In this document: piece after piece, positions 17,826 through 27,902 of the stretch
Numbering within the stretch: the stretch's first letter is position 1
Layout of the letters: every line of letters starts with the position of its first letter
NCBI GenBank assembly: GCA_049889815.1
Contig: JBMHCR010000005.1
Coordinates: 1 to 55,530, forward strand
Length of the DNA: 55,530 nucleotides
DNA from: JBPOFY01 sp049889815
GTDB taxonomy: Bacteria > Verrucomicrobiota > Verrucomicrobiia > Opitutales > Coraliomargaritaceae
Reading direction: 5' to 3'
Notes under the pieces: generated by a model
What the model was told of the DNA's origin: nothing
The model's database searches: none
Seen by the model: the letters and a program-made list of their open reading frames with translations, nothing else
Program-made: the position numbers and the translations under genes

Positions 17826-19577
17826 CTACCCGATGTTAGCGTGAAAGTTGTTTCCTGCGGTAGTCGCCTTGACGTAATCCTTGCGAATCACGAAATCGCC
17901 GAAACGCTCACCTTTGCCCCGAGTCTTTGCGTAATCCAGAAGGATGGGTTTTAAGGTCTCAACTACCTCGTCATGTGTGATCGAGGTCTTGTAGAGTTTG
18001 TTAAGTCGCTCGCCGTCGAAGCCTGCTCCAAGGTAAAGATTGTATTTGCCCGGCACCTTACCAACAAGACCGATCTCGCCGAGGTATGGACGACCACAGC
18101 CATTTGGGCAACCAGTTGAGCGGATGATAATTTCGTCGTTTTGTAGACCTGCTTCTTCGAGTGTCGATTCGAGTGCATCTACCAGTGTCGGGAGATAACG
18201 CTCCGATTCTGCGAGTGCGAGCCCACAGGTTGGAAGTGCCACGCAGGCGATCTGCCCTCTACGTAAACCCGAAGCGGTCTTGTAGCCATCAAGACCGTAT
18301 TTCTCAACAAGCGCATCGATCGCGTCTTTGTCTTCGGCGGCAACATTACCGATCACTACATTTTGGTTTCCCGTAAGGCGGAAGTCGCCCGTATGCACCT
18401 TTGCTATTTCAAGCATGCCTGTTTTGAGAGGCTTGCCTTCCGTGTCGACGACACGACCACCTTCGATAAAGAGTCCAAGGTTCCACGAGCCGTCAGGGCC
18501 CTCGGTCCAACCGTAGCGATCCTGAGAGCTAGTGAACTTGTAATCTCGGGGATCTTCTAGTTTGTAACCAAGGCGATTCTCGAGTTCTTCGCGGATCCAG
18601 TCTTTACCGAGGCGTTCGACCGTATACTTGAACCGTGCATTGGCACGCTCGATACGGTTGCCATGGTCACGCTGGATGGTGACAATCTTTTCCGCAACTG
18701 CGACTGCCTGATCTGGCGCACAGAATGCGAGAACGTCTGCAAGCCGCGGGAATGTCTTTTCGTTGCCATGGGTCATACCCATGCCACCACCGACGGTCAC
18801 GTTAAAGCCAAGAAGTTTACCGTCTTCGACGATCGCAATGAAACCAAGGCAATTCGCAAAGATATCGACGTCGTTGTATGGCGGAATAGCCACGGCGATT
18901 TTGAACTTACGCGGCAGATAGGTTTTACCGTAGAGCGGTTCAATGTCGTCACCGCCGCAGTCTTTAGAGCGCTCTTTCGCTTGATTGACTGTTAGCTTCA
19001 TCGGCTTACCATCCAGCCACATTTCGGAGAATGCCGGAGTCTGCGGTTTGAGGTGTGCATCGATCTCTTCCGTCACACGTTGCACTGCATTATAGACCTC
19101 CGTCGCGAATGGCACCGGGTTGCACATGACGTTACGATTCACATCACCGCAAGCTGCGAGTGTGGTCATTGAAACTTCGTTGCACTTACGAATTACGTCT
19201 TTGAGATTATTCTTGAGGATACCGTGTAGTTGGAAAGCCTGACGTGTGGTTAGTTTAAGCGTGTTGAATGCACAATAGTTGGCGAGCTCGTCCATGACGA
19301 TCCATTGCTCTGGCGAGCAGACGCCACCTGGAAGACAAATGCGTGCGAGAAAAGAGTACGCCTTGTCCAACTTGTGCTTGCGGCGCTGGCTCCGCACATC
19401 GCGGTCGTCCTGTTGGTAGAGTCCGTGGAACTTGGAAAGCTGTTGATCGTCTGCGGCAATGGAGCCCGTCGAGACATCAGCAAGACTTTCAAGTAATGTG
19501 CCGCGCAAATAGTTACTGCGCGTCTTGATACCCTCGTTCTTGTGTAATTGGGGAGCGGATTGGCTGTCGGAAATCAT
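17826..19577 (-). CDS. cysI: Sulfite reductase hemoprotein (beta subunit)
   Basis: A 583-residue protein that reduces sulfite to sulfide using six electrons at a coupled siroheme-[4Fe-4S] centre. The cluster ligands are seen in CVALPTCG and in TGCPNGCGRPYLGEIG, the C-x5-C ... C-x3-C pattern. The substrate and siroheme basic residues lie in KLTTRQAFQLHG and CGDVNRNVMCNP. The NADPH-dependent flavoprotein gene cysJ is divergent, 193 bp away, so both probably share a regulatory region. Length fits CysI of the NADPH type. Cytoplasmic assimilatory role. Confidence 0.96.
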   Translation of the reverse strand: MISDSQSAPQLHKNEGIKTRSNYLRGTLLESLADVSTGSIAADDQQLSKFHGLYQQDDRDVRSQRRKHKLDKAYSFLARICLPGGVCSPEQWIVMDELANYCAFNTLKLTTRQAFQLHGILKNNLKDVIRKCNEVSMTTLAACGDVNRNVMCNPVPFATEVYNAVQRVTEEIDAHLKPQTPAFSEMWLDGKPMKLTVNQAKERSKDCGGDDIEPLYGKTYLPRKFKIAVAIPPYNDVDIFANCLGFIAIVEDGKLLGFNVTVGGGMGMTHGNEKTFPRLADVLAFCAPDQAVAVAEKIVTIQRDHGNRIERANARFKYTVERLGKDWIREELENRLGYKLEDPRDYKFTSSQDRYGWTEGPDGSWNLGLFIEGGRVVDTEGKPLKTGMLEIAKVHTGDFRLTGNQNVVIGNVAAEDKDAIDALVEKYGLDGYKTASGLRRGQIACVALPTCGLALAESERYLPTLVDALESTLEEAGLQNDEIIIRSTGCPNGCGRPYLGEIGLVGKVPGKYNLYLGAGFDGERLNKLYKTSITHDEVVETLKPILLDYAKTRGKGERFGDFVIRKDYVKATTAGNNFHANIG

Positions 19578-19770
19578 AAAGTGTGTTGACTAAACGCGAT
19601 CTTCTCGAGGGCGCAAACTACAAAACGTTGTTTTATTGTTCCAGAAACTTGCAAAAGCAAACATTTCTTTAGTTTATTACTTAAAAACCAATAAAATGAA
19701 CCTAAAAAGTCAATTCGAGCTAGCTTTTTGGGTGTTCACTGCTTTCATTCCCCGTTTTAAACCTCACAAT

Positions 19771-21573
19771 ATGAGCAATTCTGAACCACTCGTTCCCAAC
19801 AGCGCGCCACTTGCACCTGACCAGGCGGAGACGCTCAACAAGTTCCTGCCGTCACTTCAACCCGATCAATTGGTCTGGCTGGAAGGTTTCATCAGTGGCC
19901 TGCGTGCCGGCCGCGGTGGTGCCTCTACAGCTTTAGCTCCAGCGGTAACACCAGAGTTGATGCTGCTCTACGGAACTGAGTCTGGAAATGCTGAGTCCCT
20001 GGCCGATCAAACTGTCAAGTTAGCGAACAAGACGGGTTTCAAGGCTAAGGCTGTCAATATGGCGGATATCAAACCGTCTAGACTCAAAGGCGTTGAGAAT
20101 CTTTTGGTGATCGTAAGCACTTGGGGCGAAGGTGATCCTCCTGAAACTGCAGTCGATTTCTACGAAGCGTTTATGGGTGATAAGGCTCCAAAGATGGAAA
20201 ATACCCGCTTCTCGGTGCTTGGTCTCGGCGATACCAGCTACGAGCACTTCTGCAAAATGGGCAAAGATTTTGATACGCGTCTCGAAGCTCTCGGCGGTAA
20301 GCGCGTCTACGAGCGCGTTGATTGCGACGTGGATTTCGACGATACTTTTGCCAAGTGGCAGAAAGGCGCCCTCGAGGCGCTTGCCGCGTTGACCAGCACT
20401 GCGGCCGTCCCAGTCCCTGCAGCCACCTCGGCCTCAGCAGCGCCTGCGGTTAAATATTCTCGCAAGAACCCCTTTCCCTCGGAACTCAACGAACGCGTGA
20501 TGCTGAACGGTCAGGGTTCCGCAAAGGAAACCATTCACCTTGAATTCAATCTGGAAGGTTCGGGACTCGAGTATGAGGCAGGTGACGCTCTTGCGGTGGT
20601 GCCGCACAATGCGGAAGATGTCGTCCAAACGCTTTTAAAAGTGACGAAGCTCGACCCTGAGACGGAGGTCGATATCAAGGGCGAGAAGTTTTCTCTGCAA
20701 GCTGCACTGACTAGCCAACTGGATGTTACGGCTATTTCACTGCCGGTGGTAAAGCGTTACAACGAGGTCGCTCAGAACGCAAAGCTCGCCGAGCTAATCG
20801 ATCCGGCCAACAAGGCAATGTTCCAAGACTACATTTGGGGCCGCGAGATTATCGATATTCTTACGGATTTTCCAGCCAAAGAAATCACTGCCCAGGGTTT
20901 GGTTGACTGCATGCGTAAGCTTCCGCCACGTCTATATTCAATCGCGTCGAGCCCTAAGGCGCATCCGGGCGAGGTACATTTGACAGTTGGTGTCGTTCGC
21001 TACGAATCCAATGGCCTCAAGCGCAAGGGTGTCTGCTCAACTTATCTTTCCGATCGTATTAAAGAAGGTGACAAGGTCGATGTCTTCGTCACGCCAAATA
21101 AGCATTTCAAAGTGCCCGCGAATCCTGACGCCCCAATGATCATGGTTGGTCCAGGGACGGGTATCGCGCCTTTCCGTGCCTTTCTTGAAGAGCGCAAGGC
21201 AGTCGGGGCTAAAGGTAAAAACTGGTTGTTCTTTGGTGACCAGCACTACCTCACCGACTTCCTTTACCAAACCGAGCTGCAGGAACACCTTGCCGATGGC
21301 GTTCTCACAAAACTCGACGTAGCGTTCTCACGCGATCAAAAGGAAAAGGTCTACGTTCAGGATCGTATGCGCGAGAGTGCCAAAGAACTCTATCAATGGA
21401 TCCAAGACGGTGCGTCCTTCTACGTTTGTGGCGACGCCAGTCGTATGGCGCATGATGTTGACGCCGCGCTTCATGAGATCATTGAAAATGAAGGTGGCAT
21501 CACTGCGGACGAGGCTGTTGAATTCGTAAAGCAACTCAAGAAAGACAAGCGCTACCTGCGCGACGTATACTAG
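19771..21573 (+). CDS. cysJ: Sulfite reductase flavoprotein (alpha subunit)
   Basis: A 600-residue diflavin reductase passing electrons from NADPH through FAD and FMN to CysI. The flavodoxin domain begins at LLYGTESGNAESLADQTV, with LVIVSTWGEGDPPETAVDFY and VLGLGDTSYEHFCKMGKDFD. The FAD-binding domain has PRLYSIASSPKAHPGEVHLT, and the NADP domain has MIMVGPGTGIAPFRAFLEER and the C-terminal KDKRYLRDVY. ATG 19771 is preferred; an upstream in-frame ATG (19636) adds 45 residues lacking domain character and extends into the regulatory region shared with cysI. Confidence 0.96.
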   Translation: MSNSEPLVPNSAPLAPDQAETLNKFLPSLQPDQLVWLEGFISGLRAGRGGASTALAPAVTPELMLLYGTESGNAESLADQTVKLANKTGFKAKAVNMADIKPSRLKGVENLLVIVSTWGEGDPPETAVDFYEAFMGDKAPKMENTRFSVLGLGDTSYEHFCKMGKDFDTRLEALGGKRVYERVDCDVDFDDTFAKWQKGALEALAALTSTAAVPVPAATSASAAPAVKYSRKNPFPSELNERVMLNGQGSAKETIHLEFNLEGSGLEYEAGDALAVVPHNAEDVVQTLLKVTKLDPETEVDIKGEKFSLQAALTSQLDVTAISLPVVKRYNEVAQNAKLAELIDPANKAMFQDYIWGREIIDILTDFPAKEITAQGLVDCMRKLPPRLYSIASSPKAHPGEVHLTVGVVRYESNGLKRKGVCSTYLSDRIKEGDKVDVFVTPNKHFKVPANPDAPMIMVGPGTGIAPFRAFLEERKAVGAKGKNWLFFGDQHYLTDFLYQTELQEHLADGVLTKLDVAFSRDQKEKVYVQDRMRESAKELYQWIQDGASFYVCGDASRMAHDVDAALHEIIENEGGITADEAVEFVKQLKKDKRYLRDVY

Positions 21574-21705
21574 GGCAAAGTTCTCCCAGCTTTGGCGCGC
21601 CCAATCACGCTCGTTGATGTATGGTGCGTCTGATACCCGTGTGTGGATTTGAATTCCTTAGCTACCGATGGAAATTCAAAAAATGCGATTCTTGATTAAG
21701 CTTAA

Positions 21706-22086
21706 ATGTTAATCATAGTGACGGAAATGAACTTCCACAGTTTACGTCATCGTCGAAAAAAAGCTGCTAAGCCTCTCGCAATCTTTAAGCATATTGCTTC
21801 GGATGTGATTTGCCGAGTTGATAAGAATACGGGTGACGACGGTTACAGCATTTCCGATCCTATCGACAAAGCGACGCCTGACAGGAAAATCATGCCAATC
21901 AGATGTGCGCTTGAAAACAAGCGCTATCGCTTTACCGAGAAAAAAAGTCCATGGCTGTGGCAAATTACCTACACTGGGCGAGCTGAGGGTAAGAGCATGA
22001 TCATTATTACGATCCCGGTCAGCAAAGACCGGATGAATATCAACGCCGATGAACCGGAAGTTCCGTTCTCGTTCACAACTTCGTAG
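21706..22086 (+). CDS. Hypothetical protein, 126 aa, low confidence
   Basis: An open frame from ATG 21706 (alternative ATG 21727) to TAG 22084-22086, ending 2 nt before the start of the S1-domain gene, which would suit translational coupling. The product is basic at the N-terminus (FHSLRHRRKKAAKPLAIFKH) and has a strand-like segment SMIIITIPVSKDRMNI. Codon choice looks plausible, but an overlapping open frame lies on the other strand and I recognise no family. It may be a real small gene or a chance frame in the 515-bp gap. Confidence 0.35.
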   Translation: MLIIVTEMNFHSLRHRRKKAAKPLAIFKHIASDVICRVDKNTGDDGYSISDPIDKATPDRKIMPIRCALENKRYRFTEKKSPWLWQITYTGRAEGKSMIIITIPVSKDRMNINADEPEVPFSFTTS

Positions 22087-22088
22087 GA

Positions 22089-22967
22089 ATGGTTACTATT
22101 GGAAAATTCAACACGCTGCCGATTCTTGAGGAATCGGAGCATGGCCTCTACTTAGGTGATACCGAAGCGGACAAGATACTATTGCCGAATGCTTATGTCA
22201 CCGGTGATATGAATGTCGGTGATGCGATTGAAGTGTTTATCTACAACGACTCCGAAGATCGCTTAGTAGCCACGACCGAAAAGCCGCATGCACAAGTTGG
22301 TGAGTTCGCCTACCTTGAAGTGGTCAGCGTGAATCGCATCGGCGCCTTTCTGGATTGGGGGCTTCCGAAAGATCTATTGCTCCCATATCGCGAACAGGGC
22401 GAATGGACCTTCCGTGAAGGCGATGGAGCTGTTGTTGCCGTTTACCTAGACGAATATACCAACCGCATTGTGGCATCCTGTCGCCTCCATCGCCACCTCT
22501 CGGAAGCCGATCCCGAGTATCAACCAAATGACCCCGTCCAGGTGTTGATCTACGGCGACTCTCCGCTTGGCTACAAGGCAATCGTCGACAAAAAGCACCG
22601 CGCCCTCCTCTACCACGAAGAGACCTCCGACAAGCTCGAACCGGGTGATCAGTTCATCGGTTACATCAAAAAGGTGCACGGTAATGGCAAAATCGATCTC
22701 CGCCGTGATCCCTCTGGTCGCAAGCGCGTGGTATCGCTCTCCGAAATGATTCTCGAAAAATTGGAAGCCGCTGGAGGGACATTGCCGTTCAACGACAAGA
22801 GTGATTCCGAAGCGATCCGAGAAACCTTCAACACTTCCAAAAAAGCCTTTAAACAAACCATCATTGCACTGCGCAAAAATGGGAAACTCACCGAACACTA
22901 CGAAACTGAGTTTATTACGCTGAAGTCCGCATGGGACGGCGGTGTGACTTTTAAGCAGAAATCCTAG
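22089..22967 (+). CDS. CvfB/YitL-type S1 RNA-binding protein
   Basis: A 292-residue protein made of S1/OB-fold domains and a C-terminal winged helix. The N-terminus (LLPNAYVTGDMNVGDAIEVF) and the segment AYLEVVSVNRIGAFLDWGLP are characteristic of the CvfB family, as is the end, ETFNTSKKAFKQTIIALRKN. Homologues in Staphylococcus affect virulence-gene expression; in other bacteria the role is an unspecified RNA-linked regulation. Length matches the family. It is followed after 10 bp by a sulfatase gene on the same strand. Confidence 0.9.
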   Translation: MVTIGKFNTLPILEESEHGLYLGDTEADKILLPNAYVTGDMNVGDAIEVFIYNDSEDRLVATTEKPHAQVGEFAYLEVVSVNRIGAFLDWGLPKDLLLPYREQGEWTFREGDGAVVAVYLDEYTNRIVASCRLHRHLSEADPEYQPNDPVQVLIYGDSPLGYKAIVDKKHRALLYHEETSDKLEPGDQFIGYIKKVHGNGKIDLRRDPSGRKRVVSLSEMILEKLEAAGGTLPFNDKSDSEAIRETFNTSKKAFKQTIIALRKNGKLTEHYETEFITLKSAWDGGVTFKQKS

Positions 22968-22977
22968 CCCACCACTC

Positions 22978-24633
22978 ATGTTCCAAAAATTTAGCCTCTC
23001 ACTACTATTTGTTGTCTCGATCGCACATGCCGAACAGCGTCCGAATTTCCTATTCATCATGTTGGATGATATCGGTGTGGGACAATGTCAGTTCAGCAAT
23101 AAGGAGGTAACCGTCGAGCAGATGGACCCTTACTTCAAGGAGCTAGTTGCCCAGAAGCAGGACTACACTCCCGAGCAGGCACTCGACTATTCGAAGCGAG
23201 CAATGCCCCATCTCACACGTCTGGCAAATGAAGGTGTGCACTTCACGCGCGCATATTCGGGAAGTAGCTTATGCGCTCCGGCACGTCTTGCAGTTGCCAC
23301 AGGTAAGATGCCCCCTTACGCGGGTGTCTACACCAATATGGATGTCGAGAGCGATGGCATTAAAACGGGCGAACATTTGGCGCATCGTTTGCAAGATGCT
23401 GGTTACGCTACCGCACACATCGGCAAGTGGCATATAGGCAAGCGAGACTTTTCGATCATTCGCAAAGCGCTCGATCGTGCCGGAATTGAAAAGGATATCT
23501 ACTTTTTCGATCTGCGAAATTCCCATCCAGAACTTTACAACATCGTTTGGGAAGCGGGTTATTATGGATCGGTCGTTAAGGAGCAAAATCCACTGAACAA
23601 CGGTTTTGATTACTACTATGGCTACAATAATTGGGCGAGCCAGTTCTATGATTCCTCCTTGGTGTGGGAAAATTTCGAACACGCCGGTCGACAAAGTGGA
23701 TACAACACAGAGGTCTTCACCGATAAGACACTCGAGTTCATCAAAGATCAGGTCCAAGCCGACCAACCTTTTTATGTGCAGCTCCACTACCATGCAGTGC
23801 ACGATTACCTAGAGCCTAATGCACCAGATCGTTATTGGAATGGCTTTCGCGGTGGCTCCTATAATCTCTCGAATTTCTATGCGCATGTGAATGCGATCGA
23901 TCAGAACGTGCAGCGAATTGTTGAGTATCTCGAATCGACAGGACAGCTCGAAAACACGATCATCGCATTTACATCCGACAATGGCGCGATGGCTGGGGGA
24001 GCGAATGTGCTGCCTGGCAATGCGCCCTTTTCAGGTCATAAAGGTATGTTCAATCAAGGTGGTGTCCGCGTGCCGCTCTTCTTTTGGTGGTCACAAGGGA
24101 TAGCTGAGTCAGTGGAATCGGATGCTTTGGTTTCCAGCATGGATATCATCCCCACATTCTTGGATGCAGCAGGTTTGGAAGTGCCACATGATATCGACGG
24201 TAAAAGTCTACTTGGACAGCTGACCGGCGACGACTTAGAGCCTGTTCGCGACCACATGGCCTGGGCAGGCATTCATGCGCACGCATGGGGCTTTCTTCAA
24301 CACCAGTCATTGCTGAATCGAAATCAAGAGCGCACAAAAGCACCGGGTGGTTGGCTTGTTGTTAAAGGTAATTATGCGCTACGCTTCGTAGGCACTTTGC
24401 AGCCGGGCGTCTACGAAGATCATCCCGAAGGTCGAGCACCAAAAGTGCAGCTATTCAATTACGTTGAGGACCCTTCCGAAACAAAAGACATCCAGAATAA
24501 ATTTCCCGAAGTCTTTTCGACGATGAAAGCGATTTACGATGAACAGGCCAAAGATTACGGGGCTCCCATCGCATGGGGCAGCGTCTGGGGGGATGAAAAA
24601 TGGCGAGAATTGATCCCCAAGAAAACCGATTAA
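22978..24633 (+). CDS. Secreted S1-family sulfatase
   Basis: A 551-residue arylsulfatase-type enzyme that hydrolyses sulfate esters. A signal peptide (FQKFSLSLLFVVSIAHA) precedes RPNFLFIMLDD, whose Asp pair binds calcium. The formylglycine cysteine is about residue 99 in SSLCAPARLAVATGK (C-x-P-x-R). Other active-site segments are HIGKWHIG and FTSDNGAM. An inserted segment of about 45 residues (KEVTVEQMDPYFKELVAQK and following) separates the Asp pair from the cysteine helix, which is longer than usual. It requires a formylglycine-generating enzyme, not encoded in this window. Likely periplasmic, substrate unknown. It converges with uvrA. Confidence 0.93.
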   Translation: MFQKFSLSLLFVVSIAHAEQRPNFLFIMLDDIGVGQCQFSNKEVTVEQMDPYFKELVAQKQDYTPEQALDYSKRAMPHLTRLANEGVHFTRAYSGSSLCAPARLAVATGKMPPYAGVYTNMDVESDGIKTGEHLAHRLQDAGYATAHIGKWHIGKRDFSIIRKALDRAGIEKDIYFFDLRNSHPELYNIVWEAGYYGSVVKEQNPLNNGFDYYYGYNNWASQFYDSSLVWENFEHAGRQSGYNTEVFTDKTLEFIKDQVQADQPFYVQLHYHAVHDYLEPNAPDRYWNGFRGGSYNLSNFYAHVNAIDQNVQRIVEYLESTGQLENTIIAFTSDNGAMAGGANVLPGNAPFSGHKGMFNQGGVRVPLFFWWSQGIAESVESDALVSSMDIIPTFLDAAGLEVPHDIDGKSLLGQLTGDDLEPVRDHMAWAGIHAHAWGFLQHQSLLNRNQERTKAPGGWLVVKGNYALRFVGTLQPGVYEDHPEGRAPKVQLFNYVEDPSETKDIQNKFPEVFSTMKAIYDEQAKDYGAPIAWGSVWGDEKWRELIPKKTD

Positions 24634-24639
24634 CTATAT

Positions 24640-27483
24640 TCAGAGAACCTTCTGCGTGGGTGTCTCATCTCCTTGCTGAAAGCTCACACCATCGCCTTCG
24701 TAGATAATTTCTCCTCCAGCATCACCGCCGACGGGCCCGAGTTCCACCACCCAATCGGCCATGCGGATGACATCAAGATCGTGCTCAATAATCAGGATTG
24801 TATTTCCAGCATCACGTAACTTGAAGAGCAAGTCCATCAGCCGTTGAATATCCATCCAGTGTAGGCCCGTTGTCGGCTCGTCCAAAATATAGAGTGTTTC
24901 GCCCTGCTGTCGTTTGCTCAGTTCTAAGGAGAGTTTAATGCGCTGGGCCTCGCCTCCCGATAAGGTGGTAGCGGGCTGTCCAAGCTTTATGTAGCCAAGT
25001 CCTACGTCAGACAGCGTGCGTAGCTTTTCTGCGATGCGTGGTTGTTTGTCAAAAACGGTCAACGCTTCGTCGACACTCATTTCGAGCACGTCGGCAATGC
25101 TGTAACCCTTAAAACGCACATCCAAAGTCTCTCTGTTGTAACGCCTGCCATTGCAGCTCGTGCATACGGTATAGACATCAGCCATGAACTGCATGTCGAG
25201 TTTGATGACGCCGTCACCTTTGCAGCGCTCGCAACGCCCACCACTTATATTGAAACTGAAGCGACTACTCTTGTAACCACGGATTTTTGCGAGCGAACAT
25301 TTAGCGAAAAGATCACGTAGTTGATCAAACAATTTGGTGAAGGTTGCTGGGTTCGAGCGCGGACTGCGACCGATTGGATCTTGGTTTACTTGAACAACCG
25401 AACTGAAGTGCTCCAAACCTTCCAGCTGTTTGTGCTTTCCAGGGATGGCCTTTGCGCGATTCAATTTAAAGGCTGCAGCTTTTGCCAACACGTCGTTGAT
25501 CAGTGTCGACTTTCCCGAGCCAGAGAGCCCGCAGACTACTGTGAGAAGCCCGATGGGAAACTTCGCATCCACTGATTTTAGATTGTTCTCGGTTGCACCC
25601 ATAACTTGCAGCCATTCATTTTGTGGGCGTAGTAAATCGACGTTCTTTTCAACCCTCGTTGAGCCACTGAGAAACATGCCGCTAATGCTGTGCGTATCTT
25701 TAAATGCATCCTTGGGAGCCCCTTGAAAAATCAAATCTCCACCCTGCGCTCCTGCTCCAGGGCCGAGCTCGATCAACTGATCCGCTGCTTGCATGGTTTC
25801 GCCATCGTGTTCGACCACCACGACCGAGTTTCCACGATCGCGTAAATCAGTGAGTGTTTTGATCAAGCGGCGATTATCCAATGGGTGGAGCCCAATGCTG
25901 GGCTCGTCGAGTAGATACACCACACCCACAAGTGACATCCCAAGCTGCGTTGCTAAACGCACACGTTGCGCTTCTCCCCCGCTCAAGGTGCTGTAGTTTC
26001 GATTCAGTGTTAAATAATCAAGGCCGACTTCATTTAAAAATCTCAAACGCGAAGACAGTCCGCGAACCGCATCGCTTACCGTTGAATAATCATCATTAGT
26101 TTCGAGCTCCTTCACAAACGACTCGGCATCCTGTAGCGACATCGCAAGGAATTCCGTGATCGATCGCCCTTTAATCAATACACTTAGGCTTGCAGGGCGC
26201 AGTCGTTTACCCTGACAGGACTCACAACGGTGACTTGTTTGAAACGCCATAAGGCGTGCACGTAATCCATCGCTGGTTGTTGTGCGCCGCATCTCTTCGA
26301 GGTCAGCTAAGACGCCTTCAAAAGGAATCGTTTCGGGTTTTGCGTTTCCACCCTTTAATTTAAAACTGAATAGCCGCGATCCAGTGCCCTGCAGAATCTG
26401 ATTGCGAATCGCCTCATCCAGCTCTTTCCACGGTAGTGTAGGATCGAACGGCAGTTGCTCGGCAAGTTGTTTCAAAATTGCGTTCCGCCTGATGATCATC
26501 TGTTTCGAGCCTAAGCGCCACGGCTTTATTGCGCCCTTCCTTACCGATATCTCAGGATCAGGAACGAGTAAATCCGGTTGAAACTGCAGGGTCTCTCCGA
26601 GTCCACCACATTCAGGGCATGCACCTTCAGCGTGATTCCATGATAAACTCCGCGGTGTGACTGGTTCATACACTTCGCCGCAGATGACGCAGGCCAGTCG
26701 ATTACTCAGCGCGAGTTCACGCCATGCTTTCGTATCGCCATCTTCGATCAGAATCAGTGCTCGATCTTCCCCTTCGCTGAAGGCGAGTTCCAGCGAGTCC
26801 GCGATACGACTACGCTGCTCTGATTTGAGAACGACTCGATCGACGACAATTTCGACTGCGATCCTCTTCGCCTTTGAATCGAGAATATTCGGATCATCCA
26901 AGCGATGCAACTCACCGTTCAAACGAACCCGTTGAAAGCCTCGCTGCTGCAAGCGCGGCAACTCTTCGCGTAGAATGGCAGGCTTCGTTACCATCCACGG
27001 CGCGAGGATCATCATGCGACTCCCTTCCGGCTCAGCATAGATTCGAGTCAGGCAATCATCCATTGAGCGACGCTCAATAAGTCCACCATCTTTTGGACAA
27101 TAGGCTGTCCCGCAAACTGCCCAAAGGACCCGTGAAAAATCCGCAATCTCGGTGACCGTCGCAACAGTACTGCGCGGATTGTTGCTGCCACCAGTTCGTT
27201 GTTCCAGTGCGATAACAGGAGAAAGCCCCTCAATGTAATCAACATCCGGTCGCGGTATCTGCTCGAGCACCATGCGCGCTTTCGTCGAAAGACTGTCGAT
27301 GTATTTGCGATAGCCTTCAGCGTAAATCGTATCGAATGCCAATGATGATTTACCCGAACCACTAACCCCCGTAATCACCACTAATTGCTCGCGGGGGATG
27401 CTAACATTGATGTTGCGGAGATTATGCTCACGTGCGCCTTTAACGGTGATTGTTTTGGCTTCTGATGTCGTCGAGGAACTCAT
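24640..27483 (-). CDS. uvrA: UvrABC excinuclease subunit A
   Basis: A 947-residue ABC-type ATPase that scans DNA for damage with UvrB. Both nucleotide sites are complete: Walker A GVSGSGKSSLAFDT and GLSGSGKSTLINDV; signatures LSGGEAQRVRLATQLG and LSGGEAQRIKLSLELS; Walker B LLDEPSIGLH and ILDEPTTGLH. Zinc modules are CVICGEVYEP...GACPECGGLG and RCERCKGDGV...CTSCNGRRYN. The family motif PDVDYIEGLSPVIALEQRT is present. Length is full. Some positions differ from common UvrA (STKARMVLEQ for the usual SAYARQFL), so it could be a second paralogue. Confidence 0.94.
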   Translation of the reverse strand: MSSSTTSEAKTITVKGAREHNLRNINVSIPREQLVVITGVSGSGKSSLAFDTIYAEGYRKYIDSLSTKARMVLEQIPRPDVDYIEGLSPVIALEQRTGGSNNPRSTVATVTEIADFSRVLWAVCGTAYCPKDGGLIERRSMDDCLTRIYAEPEGSRMMILAPWMVTKPAILREELPRLQQRGFQRVRLNGELHRLDDPNILDSKAKRIAVEIVVDRVVLKSEQRSRIADSLELAFSEGEDRALILIEDGDTKAWRELALSNRLACVICGEVYEPVTPRSLSWNHAEGACPECGGLGETLQFQPDLLVPDPEISVRKGAIKPWRLGSKQMIIRRNAILKQLAEQLPFDPTLPWKELDEAIRNQILQGTGSRLFSFKLKGGNAKPETIPFEGVLADLEEMRRTTTSDGLRARLMAFQTSHRCESCQGKRLRPASLSVLIKGRSITEFLAMSLQDAESFVKELETNDDYSTVSDAVRGLSSRLRFLNEVGLDYLTLNRNYSTLSGGEAQRVRLATQLGMSLVGVVYLLDEPSIGLHPLDNRRLIKTLTDLRDRGNSVVVVEHDGETMQAADQLIELGPGAGAQGGDLIFQGAPKDAFKDTHSISGMFLSGSTRVEKNVDLLRPQNEWLQVMGATENNLKSVDAKFPIGLLTVVCGLSGSGKSTLINDVLAKAAAFKLNRAKAIPGKHKQLEGLEHFSSVVQVNQDPIGRSPRSNPATFTKLFDQLRDLFAKCSLAKIRGYKSSRFSFNISGGRCERCKGDGVIKLDMQFMADVYTVCTSCNGRRYNRETLDVRFKGYSIADVLEMSVDEALTVFDKQPRIAEKLRTLSDVGLGYIKLGQPATTLSGGEAQRIKLSLELSKRQQGETLYILDEPTTGLHWMDIQRLMDLLFKLRDAGNTILIIEHDLDVIRMADWVVELGPVGGDAGGEIIYEGDGVSFQQGDETPTQKVL

Positions 27484-27610
27484 TACACTAAATCGAATCT
27501 GCGTGGATAACGAAGTTACAATTAAAGCGCAAGACCTGGTAAGATAAACTCACTAAAAGCTCAATTTACGTTGCCGTTCATTGTTTCTAAGCCTAGCTTA
27601 TCGACCAATC

Positions 27611-27898
27611 ATGAGCCATCGTTCCACACCTATTCTTTACATAAAATCGGGCTGCCCGTGGTGCCGCGAAGCACTGTCATTTTTTAATTCACAGGGCGTT
27701 GATCTCGACGTGCGCGACGTTCTCAAGAACGCAAAAGATATGGATGCGATGGTCGCATTGAGCGGCCAAACCAAGACCCCTACTTTTGAGTACGAGGATT
27801 TCATGGTGGCGGACTTTTCCGTGGATGAATTTCTCGCCGAGCTCAGCGAGTTTCCTGAGGTTCAGCACCAACTCGGCATCAGCCTAAGCGATACTTAG
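27611..27898 (+). CDS. Glutaredoxin-family protein
   Basis: A 95-residue thioredoxin-fold protein with the active site CPWC (residues 15-18) after strand ILYIKSG. It also has the cis-proline region in KTPTFEYEDF, equivalent to the usual TVPQ. Glutaredoxins reduce disulfides or deglutathionylate proteins using glutathione or a related thiol. ATG 27611 is chosen because it puts the first beta strand at the N-terminus; an in-frame ATG at 27581 adds 10 residues. It is convergent with the subtilase gene, with a 4-bp gap. Confidence 0.88.
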   Translation: MSHRSTPILYIKSGCPWCREALSFFNSQGVDLDVRDVLKNAKDMDAMVALSGQTKTPTFEYEDFMVADFSVDEFLAELSEFPEVQHQLGISLSDT

Positions 27899-27902
27899 TC
27901 GA

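Noticed and set aside
21742..21963. Minus-strand frame of 73 codons
   Set aside because: It overlaps the plus-strand frame at 21706-22086, which is better placed relative to the next gene; neither shows a domain.
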